From NCBI RefSeq assembly GCF_020023995.1, contig NZ_NRRD01000019.1, positions 1 to 64,000 of the forward strand: a stretch of DNA of 64,000 nt. The letters run 5' to 3'. The position numbers were made by a program, and so were the translations under genes. Within the stretch, counting starts at the first letter, position 1, and each line of letters opens with the position of its first letter. Origin of the DNA: Rhodobacter sp. TJ_12 (lineage in GTDB: Bacteria > Pseudomonadota > Alphaproteobacteria > Rhodobacterales > Rhodobacteraceae). A model generated the notes under the pieces. It was given only the letters and a program-made list of their open reading frames with translations. It was not told the origin of the DNA and searched no databases. Below are positions 54,903-63,014 of this stretch, in pieces.

Positions 54903-56786
54903 TTATCCACCGGGCGGGACCACCGGGCCAAACATCGGCTGGAAGGCATCAGCGCCCCGGCTGGCGTGGATCTGCACCCGCTGCAGGTTCCGCCGCGCCA
55001 ACTCAGCGGCAACATCAGGATGGCGGCACAGCCGGTTGAAGTTGGCCCGATCCGCTATGCCAAGCCCTGCCATCAGATCCGCGAAGAAGATCGGAGCGGT
55101 GGGGTCTTGGTGTCGGCTGGCGTCGATCAAAGCGATCAGCTCCTTCTGCTGCCGCCCTTTCAGCGGTTTGTTTTGCTGTTTCCACGGCTTCACCCTTGCA
55201 CCTGGAAAGGTGGCTTGCAGCAGCGCCTTGGTCTTCTTGCCTGGGGCGATGATGTAGAGATCGCAAGATGGGCAGCGCCCCTCTTTGCAACCGCGCACCC
55301 GGCCACGCCCTGCCGCTTGCAACACCGCATGGGCAAACTCACCCACCTCGATCTGCGCGACAGCGTCAGCTGGAAGCTCTGCCGTGATGGGAAGCCCCAG
55401 GCTCGCATGGGCCAAGCCGATGTGCTGGCTCTCGGGCAGGCGCATGACACCGGCCAGGATCACGTTCTCCACATCGCGGAAAGCGTTGGTCGCCATATGC
55501 CGCCCCCAATGCAGAAAGCTGACCCGGCTGGGGTCGGTGGTGATGAAGCGCTTGATCAGCTTGACCGGCTGCACCCCGCCCGGGGCCAAGTGATGCACGA
55601 CCAAGAAGCGCTGATCGGGCTTGCTGTCGATCACGGCGGCAACCTCTCGGGCAAGCCGCTCCCCGTCTTTCTGCCAGCTTTGCTTGCCTGCGCCCCGCTC
55701 CATCAGGTGGATGGTCAGCGCCCCGTAGTCCTTGCGGGCACCGGGCAAAAGCCTTGGCCCTCCCGGTTGCTGTCGCCAAAGCGCCCATGTGCCGCGCACC
55801 GAGGCCGAGGCATCGAGCACAAGCGCCGGGGCGAAGTCAGCAGGCAGGCTGTCTCGGATGTCGAGCGCCATACGCAGCTTCCCGCTGCCGTTGCAGATCT
55901 TCACCACCTTGCCAGACAGGGCGTAAAGCCTGGCCAGGGGATCTTGGACCCCATCATCGACCTGGGACACGGAGACCCGCAGGGAGGCCGGGATCTCGGG
56001 CAGTTGCACAAGCTGATGCGGTTTGGCGGTGGCGAGCTGCAGCTGGATCTTTGCAAGGGTATCAGCGAGATCAGTGTTGAGGCTGCGGATCGGGGCCAGC
56101 AAACCGCCCAAATCATCGGTCGAGAGCGTGACCACCTGTGCCGGGTCCATCGTCTCGTCCCAAACCCGCAGCTGGCGCGGTTGCCCGAGGAAGTGGAAGT
56201 CCCGGCACTCTGCCAATAGCCCAGTCCCGCACCGGCGCATCAGCATCTGAGGCGTGATGATCAGGATCTGTGCCTGGTCTGGTGGGGTCGATGTCGGCAA
56301 GGCGCGGTCAGGGTCCGACCACATCACCGCGATCTCTCCTTCCCCAAGACCCGTTTCCGTCACAAGACGCTCGATCTCATCCAAGAAGGGAAGACAGACC
56401 AGCACCCCCACCTCATCATGATCAGCTGCGCGAGCTAGGTGACGCAGAAACAGCGCCAAAGCCGTGGTCTTGCCCATCCCGGGGGCCAGGTCACAGACCA
56501 CCAGTTCAGGGGAGCAGCGCCCTTGCGCCAGAGCCGATAGCGTCGAGAGCAACGCTTGCAAGGCGGTCAGCTGTTGGGTGGTTGGGGCGAGATCCCGCCT
56601 CGTCAATTCCCTCTTCAGGTCTTCCATCACCGTGTCGATGAGGGAGGGGGACGGCGAAGTAGTCAAACTCTCACTATAGCTTAATGGGTTTTTGACCAGC
56701 TCAGGGAGGCTGGACGCATCAGCCGACAAGCCATCGCAAAAGTGGATAGCTGCGGCCTGGAAACTCAGGTCGTTCATGGTCTTCAT
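54903..56786 (-). CDS. SF2-type helicase of the accessory element
   Basis: 627 aa. Helicase-like motifs: Walker A APGMGKTT (101-108), a DE-containing Walker B in RVWDETMDP (about 210), LVLDASAS, and a motif-VI-like QAAGRGRVRG near residue 495, followed by a Cys cluster (GCKEGRCPSC) that could bind zinc or iron-sulfur. The C-terminal ~100 residues are basic. This arrangement suits a mobile-element replication or transfer helicase. I cannot assign a named family. A decayed copy of its 5' end lies at 61,934-62,131. Confidence 0.68.
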   Translation of the reverse strand: MKTMNDLSFQAAAIHFCDGLSADASSLPELVKNPLSYSESLTTSPSPSLIDTVMEDLKRELTRRDLAPTTQQLTALQALLSTLSALAQGRCSPELVVCDLAPGMGKTTALALFLRHLARAADHDEVGVLVCLPFLDEIERLVTETGLGEGEIAVMWSDPDRALPTSTPPDQAQILIITPQMLMRRCGTGLLAECRDFHFLGQPRQLRVWDETMDPAQVVTLSTDDLGGLLAPIRSLNTDLADTLAKIQLQLATAKPHQLVQLPEIPASLRVSVSQVDDGVQDPLARLYALSGKVVKICNGSGKLRMALDIRDSLPADFAPALVLDASASVRGTWALWRQQPGGPRLLPGARKDYGALTIHLMERGAGKQSWQKDGERLAREVAAVIDSKPDQRFLVVHHLAPGGVQPVKLIKRFITTDPSRVSFLHWGRHMATNAFRDVENVILAGVMRLPESQHIGLAHASLGLPITAELPADAVAQIEVGEFAHAVLQAAGRGRVRGCKEGRCPSCDLYIIAPGKKTKALLQATFPGARVKPWKQQNKPLKGRQQKELIALIDASRHQDPTAPIFFADLMAGLGIADRANFNRLCRHPDVAAELARRNLQRVQIHASRGADAFQPMFGPVVPPGG

Positions 56787-56934
56787 CTTGGTGGGTTTGG
56801 TGGAGATGCGTAATGTGGGGGAAAGCCAGGCCCGGAGCCTCGGCTCGACCCAGCAGCCTGCAAGCAGGTCTCACGGCATCGGCGGGGCATCGGGGAGCGA
56901 CAAGCGTCAGCCTGAAGCGATAGCTCGCAACAGC

Positions 56935-56959
56935 TACCCCCCACGATGATGCGTGGTCA
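56935..56959 (-). repeat. 25-bp repeat, copy 1 (upstream of the helicase gene)
   Basis: On the minus strand this begins TGACCACGCATCATCGTGG and ends GGGGTA. It is identical to 61,770-61,794 on the plus strand. Its core CCACG-CATCAT-CGTGG is an inverted repeat. It lies ~150 bases before the helicase start, so an operator or recombination site is plausible. Confidence 0.85.
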
Positions 56960-57319
56960 GTCAGTGGTCGGCATGGAAGACGAGGGGGCATAGCCCCTCA
57001 GCATGGTCAGCTTGTTCTCGGGATAAAGCCTGGTGAGCAGCTTGACCCCGTCAGCGGTCGGGCAGATCCCCCTGCAGCGACGCTTGTGATCATGGCCTTC
57101 GCGGAACAGATGCAGGAACTCCGGGCGGACACGGTACGGGCCGCTGATAAGCTTGGACGGTCGCCCCGCTGTGCCGGGAATGCGGAAGTCTCTAACTTTA
57201 GTCTGACTAAAGTTTGACAGGGCGTGCGTCACGTTCACGATGCCCAGCACGTAGCACACATCTTTGGCGACGAACCAAGGCTCACCCTCAAGCTCGATAA
57301 CGCGAAGGCTAATCTCCAC
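56957..57319 (-). CDS. second, partial BRO-N-domain protein
   Basis: About 120 aa if read from the GTG at 57,319 (the frame is open further). It repeats the start of the BRO-N domain (RVIELEGEPWFVAKDVCYVLG) and then diverges (SNFSQTKVRDFRIPGTAGRPSK) into an unrelated basic tail. Thirty-two bases (57,267-57,298) are identical to 57,697-57,728 in the first BRO gene. It is probably a truncated duplicate, possibly still expressed since it lies just after the stop of the first copy. Confidence 0.5.
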   Translation of the reverse strand: MEISLRVIELEGEPWFVAKDVCYVLGIVNVTHALSNFSQTKVRDFRIPGTAGRPSKLISGPYRVRPEFLHLFREGHDHKRRCRGICPTADGVKLLTRLYPENKLTMLRGYAPSSSMPTTD

Positions 57320-57329
57320 CTGATAGGCA

Positions 57330-57791
57330 TTAGACTTGGTGACGCGCTGAATCACGCTCAGCCCGCAAGCGCTCGATCTTGCGCTTCTGAACCTCAATGG
57401 CGCGAAGGACCAGTTCATCCTCGTCCATCTCCCCGGTGACCACCTTCTCCTCGCCCATGATGTAGCCACCGTCCTTGCGGATGGCGGGCAACACGGTGCC
57501 AGTGACCCAGTGCTGGAAGTCGAAGGCAGAAGGCTTGTCGGAGCACATGATCAGCTTGTAGAGGCCGCTCTCGCAGACGAGCTTGTTCGACGAACCGCGC
57601 TCTTCGGTGATCTTGAGGCGAATTACTTCAGTCGGACTGAGTTTATTCAGCGTTTCAGTCACGTTGGTCAGCCCCAGCACATCGCACACGTCCTTAGCGA
57701 CGAACCAAGGCTCACCCTCAAGCTCGATCACGCGGACAGCGCGGGAGCCAGTGGCGATGTGGTTGAAGGTGAAGCTGGTGATGTTGCTCAT
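57330..57791 (-). CDS. BRO-N-domain protein (phage antirepressor-like)
   Basis: 153 aa. The BRO-N DNA-binding domain covers residues ~5-110 (ATGSRAVRVIELEGEPW, FVAKDVCDVLGLTNVTETLN, VCESGLYKLIMCSDKPSAFDF, HWVTGTVLPAIRKDGGYI). A short charged helical tail (about 115-153) follows. Full phage antirepressors have a second C-terminal domain, absent here. Such proteins are typical of prophages and satellites. Divergent from the 105-aa gene at 57,962. Confidence 0.83.
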   Translation of the reverse strand: MSNITSFTFNHIATGSRAVRVIELEGEPWFVAKDVCDVLGLTNVTETLNKLSPTEVIRLKITEERGSSNKLVCESGLYKLIMCSDKPSAFDFQHWVTGTVLPAIRKDGGYIMGEEKVVTGEMDEDELVLRAIEVQKRKIERLRAERDSARHQV

Positions 57792-57961
57792 GGGTTTCCT
57801 TTCCAGTTGTCGGGGCCGCTTGATGCGCGGCGGGTTTGTCTTGAGCGATGGTGGAACTTATTTCCCGGCACACGCTCAGGTCTTAGCTGCAAAGCCGCAA
57901 AAGCTTGACGCATGGCCAGGCCAATGCTGCACTGCAGAGGTCACAACCTTGGAGACAAGCC

Positions 57962-58279
57962 ATGGCAATGCGAATGACGGCCCCCTTTGGCGGTGCGGTG
58001 ACACAGGCTTTCGAGACTTGGTCGAACTGGTTTGAGAATGTCGGGCAGATCGGCTTCATCAACATCGACCTAGGCCGCACCGAGAAGCCTGAGATTGAAC
58101 GGCGCATCTTGGATGAGGTCGGCAGCTACGGGCGGCAGATAGGGCGCATGTCAGAAGCCCTTGATGTGTTGATTGATCAAGCCAATATGGACCGCACCAA
58201 GCTTAGCAAGGTTCAGATCGCGGCACTGGATGACTTCAAGGAGATGGTGAAGCAGGTGCAACGCTACAAGCGGGTCTAG
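57962..58279 (+). CDS. small helical protein of the accessory element, function unknown
   Basis: 105 aa. Start at 57,962 has GGAGAC seven bases upstream; later in-frame ATGs are alternatives. The N-terminal third is hydrophobic/aromatic (GGAVTQAFETWSNWFENVG), the rest is charged and helix-forming (IERRILDEVGSYGRQIGRMSEALDVLI). No recognised family. Divergent from the BRO gene across ~170 bp that should contain both promoters. Confidence 0.6.
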   Translation: MAMRMTAPFGGAVTQAFETWSNWFENVGQIGFINIDLGRTEKPEIERRILDEVGSYGRQIGRMSEALDVLIDQANMDRTKLSKVQIAALDDFKEMVKQVQRYKRV

Positions 58280-58536
58280 CTGGTGCGAGCGGAACGGCCC
58301 AAAGTGGCCTTTCGTTTGGTAATGCACCTAAGCAGCACCTGCCTGAAAGCGGACATTCATGCATAGTACCGCGTCATTCGTAAGGCGTTCACCTAGGTCG
58401 GATAGAGTTTGCTGTGCCCCAAAGTGCGTCTCCCTAGCCCGACGACCAAGCCGTTAGGTCGCATTCCGATCGCAGAATTTCACCCTATTGTAGATTACAC
58501 TTGTACCGTGACCTTCACCAAGCCGGACATCAGTGC

Positions 58537-59004
58537 ATGAATTTCTCACTAGATATAATTTACAATTGGGTCATAGATAATAAAGAATGGCTGTTTTCCG
58601 GAGTCGCGCTTCCACCTTTGTTTTTTATTGCAAAAGCAGGATCGGGGATTTTTCGTACAGAACGTGGCTTCAGCGGTTACTGGAACATTCTCGTTGGAGA
58701 AGAGGTTTACGGAGAAATGAAAATACGAACATTTGGTCCCATACTGCTCGGAAGCGCTAAAACAGCGGTAAAGCAGGCCGACGAAGGAATCAGGCGTCAT
58801 ATATATAAATATGTCGGACGAATTACACGCGATCAAGCAGTTCTAATTTTCAAGGAAGTTGATCAAGCAAACCGAATAGTGGGCGCCACTGTTCTCCGCA
58901 TGATGAGGGACAAGAATAAGATTAGCGGAAGGAACATCTATTGGCATCACGACAAAGGAGAAATATGTGACACAAAATTCGTTATGAGACGCCAGTTTGA
59001 TTGA
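58537..59004 (+). CDS. membrane-anchored beta-rich protein next to the NACHT gene
   Basis: 155 aa, clearly AT-richer than its surroundings. One membrane segment (about residues 15-35), then a region patterned like a small beta-barrel: FSGYWNILVGEEVYGEMKI, HIYKYVGRITRDQAVLIFKE, GATVLRM and GRNIYWHHDKGEI. The short membrane anchor plus beta-rich C terminus is reminiscent of Cap15-like membrane effectors of phage-defence operons; this is a fold-level impression only. Start at 58,537 used; no strong RBS seen. The NACHT gene begins 433 bases downstream. Confidence 0.55.
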   Translation: MNFSLDIIYNWVIDNKEWLFSGVALPPLFFIAKAGSGIFRTERGFSGYWNILVGEEVYGEMKIRTFGPILLGSAKTAVKQADEGIRRHIYKYVGRITRDQAVLIFKEVDQANRIVGATVLRMMRDKNKISGRNIYWHHDKGEICDTKFVMRRQFD

Positions 59005-59437
59005 AAAATTTTCAACGTGATGAGGCATGCGACGGCTCTGATGATGTGACCATTCTCCTTGGCGGGCCGTAGCCGACCCACCTAGAGGCAACGCGTCCGT
59101 CGCCGGGTGTGCACGACTGCTTTCTCGGATTAGCGGCGACTGCCATGTCGCACGGCCCTCAGACCGCAATCCGCCGGTTGCGAGGTTGACTGCCTGATCC
59201 GCGTGCTCGGCCCAGAACTGAAGTTCAAGCTCCCTTCGCCTAGTGACCGGTCCTCAACCAGAAACCCGACCTGGGTTTTAACTGGTCGGGCAAGATCTTG
59301 ACTTGCGCCGCGGTCACGAAATACGTGCCGGTTGCAATCACTAGCAGTTGTTCGCGAGTTCATCTAACATCGCGGGTAGTGGACTTTGAATGGCGTCTCA
59401 AGGCTTAAGTCGCCATATTTCAAACGAGGTATAGCAA
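59005..59437. other. intergenic region before the NACHT gene, no gene seen
   Basis: 433 bases with only short, unsupported ORFs. An RBS-like acgaggt precedes the NACHT GTG. The sequence is richer in GC than both flanking genes, and no clear -35/-10 pair stands out. Such a gap argues against tight coupling of the two cargo genes. Confidence 0.4.
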
Positions 59438-61282
59438 GTGATCGAACTTAGTAGTGCAGCAGCCGTCGCCGTGAGCGCGGGGACAGCAAAAGCTATTGAA
59501 AAATCTACCGCCAGTCTCGTAGATAAAATCTCCCTCAAGTTCGTCAAGGACAAATTCGAGCAGATTAAGCTTTTGCTCGATAAGGGGTTGCCGACATATC
59601 TGGAGGCAAACTACGCGAAATGCGAAACGTTGAAAACGCTCCTGAACAGAAATGATCCTGTAGCACTTGAAGAGTGCTTTGTTGCGCCAGATTTCAGAAT
59701 GAAAGGAAAGACGACGCCCTCAAACGATTTCCTAGACAATGTAAATAGAGAGGGAGCCAAAGTCATCATCACCGGCCTTGCGGGTAGCGGCAAGTCTGTT
59801 TTCTTGAAACATGCCTTCCGCCAAGTCATTGAGCGTGGGCATACTTACTACCCGGTTTTTTTCGAGTTGAGGGCGCTAAATCGAGCAAGCGAGAAGAAAG
59901 GCTTACTCCTTTCACAGCTGTACGAGTCAATTCGCGAGTGCTGCGATTCCTTTACGAGAGCCCAGTTCGACTATGGGCTTAAGTCTGGTGCCTTCTACCT
60001 ATTGCTGGACGGCTTCGATGAACTCAACCAAGACATTCGCGAGCAGATTTCAGACGAGATAAACGGACTGGCAAGGAGCTATAGTAAGTGTGCTATTATT
60101 GTTACAAGCCGCCCGTCCGACGATTTTGTTTCCTGGGAAGGCTTTTCGGAAGCAAGGCTCTTGCCTTTCGATTTGGGAAAAGTCGTCGAGTACATCAAGA
60201 AACTTAATTTTGACGAGGAGAAGAAGTCGGATTTCCTTTCCGACTTGGAATCGGGAGTTTTTGAAAGCAACAAGGACTTCCTATCAAACCCGCTGCTTTC
60301 TGCAATGATGCTTCTCACATACGATTCCTTCGGCGAAATTCCAGAGAAGCGCCATATTTTTTATGCAAAGTGTTTCGACGTTTTGGCGAGAGAGCACGAC
60401 GTGTCAAAGGGCAGGTATAAGCGGGAGCTCTTTTCAAGCCTATCAATGGACCAACTAGAAAGAGCGTTTATGTTCTTCTGCGCGCTTTCCTATGTGGAGA
60501 GGACGTTTTCATTTAATGATGAGCAGATGGCTACCTTTGTAGGCGAAGCTATCGCCTCATGTGGGATTGAGGCCGAGGTTGCGGACGTCATACGTGATTT
60601 TAGGGAGGCAATCTCCATTATGGAGCGTGTTGGATTGCTCTACGAGTTTGCGCACCGATCCTTCCAGGAGTATTTTTATGCCAAGTTTGTAACCGTAGAT
60701 AGAAAACTCTCTCTTGAAGAAAAGATCGGCTGGCTCACGGAGACCTTCAGGTCGGACGATACCATTGAGATGATTGCCGATATGGACCGCACCTACTTCG
60801 AAGACGAGTTCCTCTTGCCGAATGTCGAGCAGATGGTGAAGAAACTTTCAACCGTTGATCCAACGACAAATCCAGCAGGTATATTGTCGAAGTTTTTCTC
60901 TCTTGTCCAAGCCACCACAAGACACAACGAAAACGGGGACGAGCAAGAGAAGTCCACCGCCTATGTACAAAGTGACGGCTCCGCAACCTTCTTAATGACA
61001 CAGGCCCTTCGAAAATACTATGACGAATACAGTGAGGAGATGAAAGCGTGTTCATCTGTAGAGGAGAGGCAGGCAGAAGACAACGTGGCAATCCTCGAAA
61101 AAGAGTTTGGCGGTGAGATAAAAATTCACCACACCAACAACGCCAAACTCCTCAGGATCGAAGCACATTTATTCGCTGCGCACATAAAGCACGGAATCTC
61201 GTGCCTCCACGAACACCTACTGAAAAAGCAAGAAAAGCGAAAGCGCGGCTTGGGGGCCTTGATCAAGCGAAAGTACTCGTGA
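59438..61282 (+). CDS. NACHT-domain STAND NTPase, putative anti-phage defence protein
   Basis: 614 aa, AT-rich relative to the chromosome. N-terminal helical region (about 1-105; SSAAAVAVSAGTAKAIEK, then a segment with LPTYLEANYAKCETLKTLLN) resembling NACHT N-terminal helical modules. NACHT ATPase: Walker A GLAGSGKS (113-120), Walker B LLLDGFDE (188-195), sensor Arg in VTSRPS, and the winged-helix motif HRSFQEYFYAKF (406-417). There is a short C-terminal region (~190 aa) and no leucine-rich or TPR repeats. This fits short bacterial NACHT proteins with anti-phage activity. GTG start with GAGGT eight bases upstream. No nuclease domain recognised. Confidence 0.85.
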   Translation: MIELSSAAAVAVSAGTAKAIEKSTASLVDKISLKFVKDKFEQIKLLLDKGLPTYLEANYAKCETLKTLLNRNDPVALEECFVAPDFRMKGKTTPSNDFLDNVNREGAKVIITGLAGSGKSVFLKHAFRQVIERGHTYYPVFFELRALNRASEKKGLLLSQLYESIRECCDSFTRAQFDYGLKSGAFYLLLDGFDELNQDIREQISDEINGLARSYSKCAIIVTSRPSDDFVSWEGFSEARLLPFDLGKVVEYIKKLNFDEEKKSDFLSDLESGVFESNKDFLSNPLLSAMMLLTYDSFGEIPEKRHIFYAKCFDVLAREHDVSKGRYKRELFSSLSMDQLERAFMFFCALSYVERTFSFNDEQMATFVGEAIASCGIEAEVADVIRDFREAISIMERVGLLYEFAHRSFQEYFYAKFVTVDRKLSLEEKIGWLTETFRSDDTIEMIADMDRTYFEDEFLLPNVEQMVKKLSTVDPTTNPAGILSKFFSLVQATTRHNENGDEQEKSTAYVQSDGSATFLMTQALRKYYDEYSEEMKACSSVEERQAEDNVAILEKEFGGEIKIHHTNNAKLLRIEAHLFAAHIKHGISCLHEHLLKKQEKRKRGLGALIKRKYS

Positions 61283-61769
61283 CGTACTGGGAGTGAGCAT
61301 ACTATAGGTAACTTAAATAACTGTGAACACTGCGCATTTGAGCGAATGCCTCAAATCACTGGCGCATGCCGACACTATTGAATTGGCGTCAATGTCTGTC
61401 TGGGGCTGCCCGCTCAGTTTTTCAAAGGTTGCTACCTTCACATTGCTACCATTGACGCTACTCGCAGCGAACGTCCGCTCCCCGCCCACACGAGACCGAT
61501 TGCCCTTCGCGATCAGATTGGCTGCGGCTAGCTGAATGCCCGAGTGATTGGGCGATGCAAGACCCGCCTCTCAGCGGCCCGGAGAGAGTCCTCAGGCGAC
61601 CACCTCGTCTCTGGCAGGGGCAAACCCCGACTAACATACTTCGCGCTCTGAGGGGGCTCCCAGCGCCTCTCAATTGGGTGCCACCATCAGAGCAAAAAAA
61701 CGCTCTGGGGGCCTCTCTGGGGTAACTGCAAGCTCAAGCCGAAGCTGCCGTTCCCGCCTTCCTTGCCAA
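61283..61769. other. non-coding stretch after the NACHT gene
   Basis: I see no credible gene, RBS or terminator here. Composition shifts back from AT-rich to GC-rich around 61,450, which probably marks the cargo boundary. Confidence 0.4.
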
Positions 61770-61794
61770 TGACCACGCATCATCGTGGGGGGTA
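61770..61794 (+). repeat. 25-bp repeat, copy 2 (upstream of the helicase pseudogene)
   Basis: Identical to 56,935-56,959 but in the opposite orientation; contains the inverted repeat CCACG-CATCAT-CGTGG. It precedes the decayed helicase 5' fragment at about the same distance (roughly 200 bases) as copy 1 precedes the homologous part of the intact gene. Confidence 0.85.
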
Positions 61795-61933
61795 AGGGGG
61801 GCATCTGGGGATGCAGCTCAAGCCCATTAAGGGGTAGCTATAGCTATAGGCTTAGCGCTTCTCCCCGCACTCTGTCTCCCCTCGTCCCAACCCATTGAGC
61901 TATCAAGCCTCGTTTATCAGCTATGGCGTCTAG

Positions 61934-62131
61934 CTCCGCTTCCCAAAGACCCATTTCCTGCTTTGGTGTGGCGATGCTGCTGAAGCGTCCAGTCTCCCCG
62001 ATCTAGTCAAAAACCTGTTGAGCTATAGTGAGAATTTGACCACTTCCTGTCCCCTCAATCTCACCAATCTGGGTATGGAAGACCTGATGGGGGTGATGTG
62101 GCAGGGTCTCGCCTCAACCACCCAGCCATGA
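61934..62131 (+). pseudogene. decayed 5' fragment of the accessory-element helicase
   Basis: In the frame of GCT at 61,976 the DNA reads AAEASSLPDLVKNLLSYSEN then LTTSCPLNLTNLGMEDL. This matches residues ~21-57 of the intact helicase at 54,903-56,786 (SADASSLPELVKNPLSYSES, LTTSPSPSLIDTVMEDL). A TAG precedes it at 61,931, a TGA ends it at 62,129-62,131, and no start codon or helicase motifs remain. It is a diverged, truncated copy in inverted orientation. Confidence 0.82.
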
Positions 62132-62516
62132 AGCACACGGCCAGCGTTGATCTTCTAGCGACACCCAATGCGGTGAGGTCTTCTGGCTGAGGCCGTTAGG
62201 GCGATCTCCTCAGCGGGTTTGATCGTGTGGGGATGGGGGAGGTCTATCGCCCAAGACCCACCCCAAGATGCGCTTGCCAGCGTGTCGCTTCCCTATGGTC
62301 TTCATCGTCAGCAAAGCTGATGCTTTGGCTCAGTGTTTCGCTGCGCTGTCGAAGCCTGAGTTCCAAGCCTGAGCTTCCCTCTCTTATAGATACTGATGAC
62401 GCTTTTGGGCGTCGTTGTCCCTCTCCCCCTCCCTGCATCCCCACCTTCCCTCAAGCCGTGTTGACGGTCTTGGGGCTGTGTGTCGTGGCGATCAGGCCCA
62501 ACCTCTCCATCCCCCC
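62132..62516. other. non-coding region upstream of the zinc-ribbon gene
   Basis: No supported gene. It includes a -10-like TATAGAT near 62,388 and a small hairpin GACGC-TTTTGG-GCGTC at about 62,399-62,414. Transcription of the downstream gene may start here, but a matching -35 is not obvious. Confidence 0.35.
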
Positions 62517-63014
62517 ATGAACACAAGCACCTGCCCACAATGCGGGACGGTCTTCCCGTTTCGCAGCAACAAGACCTTTTGTTCGGCCACCTGCCGCAAG
62601 CTGAACGCCCAGCGCAAGAAACGCGCAGCCTGCCCCGTCAATGCAGCCCACAGCCCCGAGACGAAGCGGGAACAATCCGACACCTTCGATCTCGCCATGC
62701 GCTTGGCAGAAAGGCTTTATACGCTGCCGCCATCGCAGCGGCTTGGCTACATGCAAACCCTCATCGAGGAAGCCCGCAGCGGGGCCAGCCCAAGGTTGAG
62801 GCGGGTCTTGACCATGCCCAAGCTCTTGCGGGCCAGCCGGGAAGACAGGCACTTGTTCTGGCGGCGCAGCCCCGAGAGCTACCGCACCATCGCGCAAGCT
62901 GCAGACCGCTATTGCCGCAAGTTCTGGGGTGCAGGTGTCGTGGCCGTGGTGCGCGGGAAGGTCCCTGAGCCGCCCACGGGGGAGGTTGACGGCAGCCTCT
63001 CGCTAGCGGCGTGA
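62517..63014 (+). CDS. small zinc-ribbon protein of the accessory element
   Basis: 165 aa. N-terminal C2-C2 ribbon: Cys6, Cys9, Cys22, Cys26 (CPQCGTVFPF ... KTFCSATCRK), as in small zinc-finger proteins of phages and integrative elements. The rest is charged/helical with LAMRLAERLYTLPPSQRLGYM, a segment also seen in element-borne hypothetical proteins. No good RBS before the ATG, so the start is uncertain. Convergent with, and overlapping by 12 bases, the truncated integrase reading frame. Confidence 0.6.
   Translation: MNTSTCPQCGTVFPFRSNKTFCSATCRKLNAQRKKRAACPVNAAHSPETKREQSDTFDLAMRLAERLYTLPPSQRLGYMQTLIEEARSGASPRLRRVLTMPKLLRASREDRHLFWRRSPESYRTIAQAADRYCRKFWGAGVVAVVRGKVPEPPTGEVDGSLSLAA

Noticed and set aside
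61323-61673. Short ORFs after the NACHT gene considered as a third defence component
   Set aside because: 70-71 codons, overlapping on opposite strands, no ribosome-binding site, and located where composition shifts; no support for coding.
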